Positions 6,072 through 7,302 of a DNA stretch of 7,302 nt are shown here, piece after piece (position 1 is the first letter of the stretch; every line of letters starts with the position of its first letter). The notes beneath the pieces are model-generated. The model searched no databases. It was not told where the DNA came from and was given only the letters and a program-made list of their open reading frames with translations. Location: positions 1-7,302 of the forward strand of contig JAABTC010000084.1 of the NCBI GenBank assembly GCA_011390055.1. The letters are read 5' to 3'. The translations under genes and the position numbers were made by a program. This stretch comes from Burkholderiales bacterium. GTDB taxonomy: Bacteria; Pseudomonadota; Gammaproteobacteria; Burkholderiales; Burkholderiaceae_C.

Positions 6072-6620
6072 GTGCAGAGCGTCGACGATGCGCAGTTGTT
6101 GCAGCGGTTCCGCAGCGGCGACCGGGAGGCGTTTGCCGACTTGGTGGTTCGGTACCAGAAGCCCATCTACAACGCGGCGTTCTGGATCTTGCGCAAGGCC
6201 GAAGATGCCAGCGACGTCACGCAGACCGTGTTCCTGAAAGTGGTGGAGCGACTCGATGACTACGACCCGCAGTACAAATTCTTCAGCTGGATCTACCGCA
6301 TTGCCGTCAATGAATCGCTCAACCTTTTGCGGCGCAATGGACACGAGGACGCGCTCGACGACGAAGCCGATTTCGAAGCGCCGCAGAGCGCCACGCCGGA
6401 ATGGCGGGTCGGCGAAGTCGAGCGTTCGCGCCGTCTGCAGGACGCATTGATGCGCCTGAACACCAACGACCGGACGGTGCTGACACTGCGGCACTTTTCC
6501 GAGTGCAGCTACCAGGAGATCGCGCAGGTGCTCGAGATCGACGAGAAGACCGTCAAGTCGCGCCTGTTCGAGGCGCGGCAGCGGTTGTGCGCGCGGCTCG
6601 AAGATTTGAGGCAGCACTGA
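6072..6620 (+). CDS. ECF-type RNA polymerase sigma-70 factor
   Basis: From GTG 6072 the protein has 182 residues, normal for the ECF group. Region 2 spans roughly residues 5-88: DDAQLLQRFRSGDREAFADL, then EDASDVTQTVFLKVVERL (core-binding region 2.2), then FFSWIYRIAVNESLNLLRR (regions 2.3-2.4, -10 recognition). After an acidic linker, region 4 (about 123-178) contains LRHFSECSYQEIAQVLEIDE and KTVKSRLFEARQRL, the -35-binding helix-turn-helix. No extra C-terminal domain is present. The start is uncertain. The frame opens after the TAG at 6033, and TTG 6051 is the first start-like codon but sits inside the putative promoter; GTG 6072 directly follows that site. If transcription truly starts near 6078, translation would need TTG 6096 or 6099, or a longer transcript from the STAS gene. 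The anti-sigma-like gene follows after one base. Confidence 0.9.
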   Translation: MQSVDDAQLLQRFRSGDREAFADLVVRYQKPIYNAAFWILRKAEDASDVTQTVFLKVVERLDDYDPQYKFFSWIYRIAVNESLNLLRRNGHEDALDDEADFEAPQSATPEWRVGEVERSRRLQDALMRLNTNDRTVLTLRHFSECSYQEIAQVLEIDEKTVKSRLFEARQRLCARLEDLRQH

Positions 6621-6621
6621 A

Positions 6622-7302
6622 ATGCAGCGCGCCGCCGCCCTCGAACTGATGCACGCTGTGCTGGACGGCGCGGCGAGCGATGCGCAGGTGCTGCAACTGC
6701 AACAACTGCTGGCCACCGATCCCGCAACACGGTCCGAATTCGAGGCCCTGCAACGCCTGTTCTCAGACCTGGGCCGTGTGCCGCAACGGCATCCGCCCGA
6801 GGGCCTGTACGCAGCGGTCGTCGCCGCGGCGAGGTTGCCGCCGGCCCGTGCGCAATCTGCACAAGGCCGGCGCCAACTTTTTCCTTGGCCCCGTGTACTT
6901 AGCCCAGTACCTCGAGACGCCGTCCCGAGATCGACCCCCAAGACCCGGCTGTCCAGCCGTTTGACCACCCTCCTGAGGAGCATCGACATGAGCGACCAGC
7001 AAAACCGCAGCACGTTCGGCAATCGCAAGGCCTGGATCGGTGGCGCCGTGGCAGCCGCGGCCGTGCTCGTCGTGTGGCAGTACGGGTTGGGTGGCGGGGC
7101 ACAGGAGAAAGACGTGATCGGCACCATTGCGCCAGCCGAGCGCTACCGTGCGCCGCAACCGACGGCCGGTGACATCAAGGTCGGTACGCCGACCGGTGGG
7201 ACAGGTGGGCAAACGGGTCCTGCGGCGCAAAGCGACGCCGCGGCCAACAATGCGGCAGCTAACAACGCAGCTGCCAACAATGCAGCGGCTAACAACGCGG
7301 CA
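6622..7302 (+). CDS. Anti-sigma-factor-like protein whose frame continues into a membrane-anchored repeat protein (partial)
   Basis: The frame opens with ATG one base after the sigma stop and has no stop codon to the window end (227 codons). Residues 1 to about 75 are helical and resemble the N-terminal sigma-binding domain of small anti-sigma factors: AALELMHAVLDG, LQQLLATDPATRSEFEALQR, LFSDLGRVP and HPPEGLYAAVV. There is no HxxxCxxC zinc motif. Residues 84-122 (6871-6987) are low-complexity with poor codon preference for this genome (CTT, CCT, GTA, CGA, AGA, AGG), and cover a putative promoter and a Shine-Dalgarno sequence, so they look like intergenic DNA that happens to be open. After M123 come a membrane segment and Ala/Asn repeats. 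Either this is one transmembrane anti-sigma factor with a periplasmic tail, or two genes merged by loss of a stop or by a frameshift. The anti-sigma role rests mainly on position. Confidence 0.6.
   Translation, partial: MQRAAALELMHAVLDGAASDAQVLQLQQLLATDPATRSEFEALQRLFSDLGRVPQRHPPEGLYAAVVAAARLPPARAQSAQGRRQLFPWPRVLSPVPRDAVPRSTPKTRLSSRLTTLLRSIDMSDQQNRSTFGNRKAWIGGAVAAAAVLVVWQYGLGGGAQEKDVIGTIAPAERYRAPQPTAGDIKVGTPTGGTGGQTGPAAQSDAAANNAAANNAAANNAAANNAA
6873..6900 (+). promoter_or_regulatory. Putative ECF sigma-dependent promoter inside the anti-sigma frame (copy 2)
   Basis: This second copy of the CCAACTTTT ... CCCGTGTACTT pair has the same 28-base overall length as copy 1 and a different spacer. It lies 87 bases before the ATG at 6988, which has its own Shine-Dalgarno sequence. 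It should provide separate, sigma-dependent transcription of the membrane-anchored downstream gene. Confidence 0.6.
6975..6980 (+). promoter_or_regulatory. Ribosome binding site for an internal start at 6988
   Basis: GAGGAG lies seven bases before the in-frame ATG at 6988. It is the best-placed plus-strand Shine-Dalgarno sequence in the window and argues for a real translation start there. Confidence 0.65.
6988..7302 (+). CDS. Membrane-anchored Ala/Asn-repeat protein of unknown function (partial; alternative start in the anti-sigma frame)
   Basis: This is the same reading frame as the anti-sigma-like gene but starts at the internal ATG with a GAGGAG Shine-Dalgarno sequence and an upstream putative ECF promoter. 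A polar N-terminus (MSDQQNRSTFGNRKAW) is followed by a single hydrophobic segment, IGGAVAAAAVLVVWQYGL (about residues 17-34), that fits an uncleaved signal anchor with a cytoplasmic N-terminus. The sequence after it would be periplasmic: EKDVIGTIAPAERYRAPQP, a Gly/Thr-rich stretch, then tandem AAANN pentapeptides running out of the window. No domain is recognised in the visible 105 residues; the functional part is presumably further downstream. Its promoter makes it a likely member of the sigma factor's regulon. The protein could instead be only the C-terminal half of the longer product. Confidence 0.6.
   Translation, partial: MSDQQNRSTFGNRKAWIGGAVAAAAVLVVWQYGLGGGAQEKDVIGTIAPAERYRAPQPTAGDIKVGTPTGGTGGQTGPAAQSDAAANNAAANNAAANNAAANNAA
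7237..7302 (+). repeat. In-frame 15-base tandem repeat encoding AAANN pentapeptides
   Basis: Four consecutive 15-base units encode Ala-Ala-Ala-Asn-Asn and a fifth begins at the window edge. Alternate units share codons (GCC AAC AAT in units 1 and 3, GCT AAC AAC in units 2 and 4), giving a 30-base higher-order period. This indicates expansion by duplication of a two-unit block. The total copy number cannot be seen here. Confidence 0.85.

Noticed and set aside
5664..7127. Long minus-strand open frame (487 codons) opposite the STAS/sigma cassette
   Set aside because: It is a shadow of three plus-strand genes with clear STAS and sigma domains, and its translation shows no family motif.
7237..7302. 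CRISPR-like or noncoding direct repeat
   Set aside because: Units are contiguous, 15 bases long, without spacers, and in frame as AAANN pentapeptides.

Overview
The window is high-GC, densely coded bacterial DNA. Protein similarities recalled from memory (a BktB-like thiolase, a selenoneine gene set of the Variovorax type, a GntR regulator divergent from a methylmalonyl-CoA mutase gene) point to a betaproteobacterium, probably order Burkholderiales. No tRNA, rRNA, CRISPR array, insertion sequence or prophage gene was recognised, and no gene-free stretch exceeds 300 bases.

Left part (1-2333): the 5' end of a methylmalonyl-CoA mutase large-subunit gene runs leftward out of the window. A FadR-type GntR regulator faces away from it across an AT-rich, palindrome-bearing gap of 61 bases. 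The mutase frame is anomalous: after the shared peptide GFSTAE it turns, in frame, into the ATP-binding G1 box of the chemotaxis kinase CheA. This is either a microhomology recombination or an assembly chimera. A BktB-like beta-ketothiolase gene converges on the regulator gene, with a GC-rich hairpin between them.

Middle part (2362-5683): a compact selenoneine biosynthesis locus. senC (selenophosphate synthetase, SelD family) and senB (selenosugar synthase, GT-B glycosyltransferase) overlap by 14 bases on the minus strand. senA (EgtB-like selenoneine synthase, DinB-like plus FGE-sulfatase-like domains) is divergent, only 21 bases away. Together they should convert selenide to selenophosphate, then to a selenosugar, then attach selenium to hercynine. 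No hercynine-forming EgtD is in the window, so that methyltransferase must be encoded elsewhere. The thiolase gene lies 28 bases behind senC and may share its transcript.

Right part (5742-7302): a regulatory cassette made of a STAS-domain protein, an ECF sigma factor, and a small helical anti-sigma-like protein whose reading frame stays open, without a stop, into a membrane-anchored Ala/Asn-repeat protein that leaves the window. Two 28-base sites with identical ends and identical spacing (6044-6071 and 6873-6900) look like promoters for the cassette's own sigma factor. One lies at the sigma gene and the other lies inside the anti-sigma frame, ahead of a well-placed Shine-Dalgarno sequence and ATG. 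The least conventional observations are this nested promoter and in-frame start, and the mutase/CheA junction.
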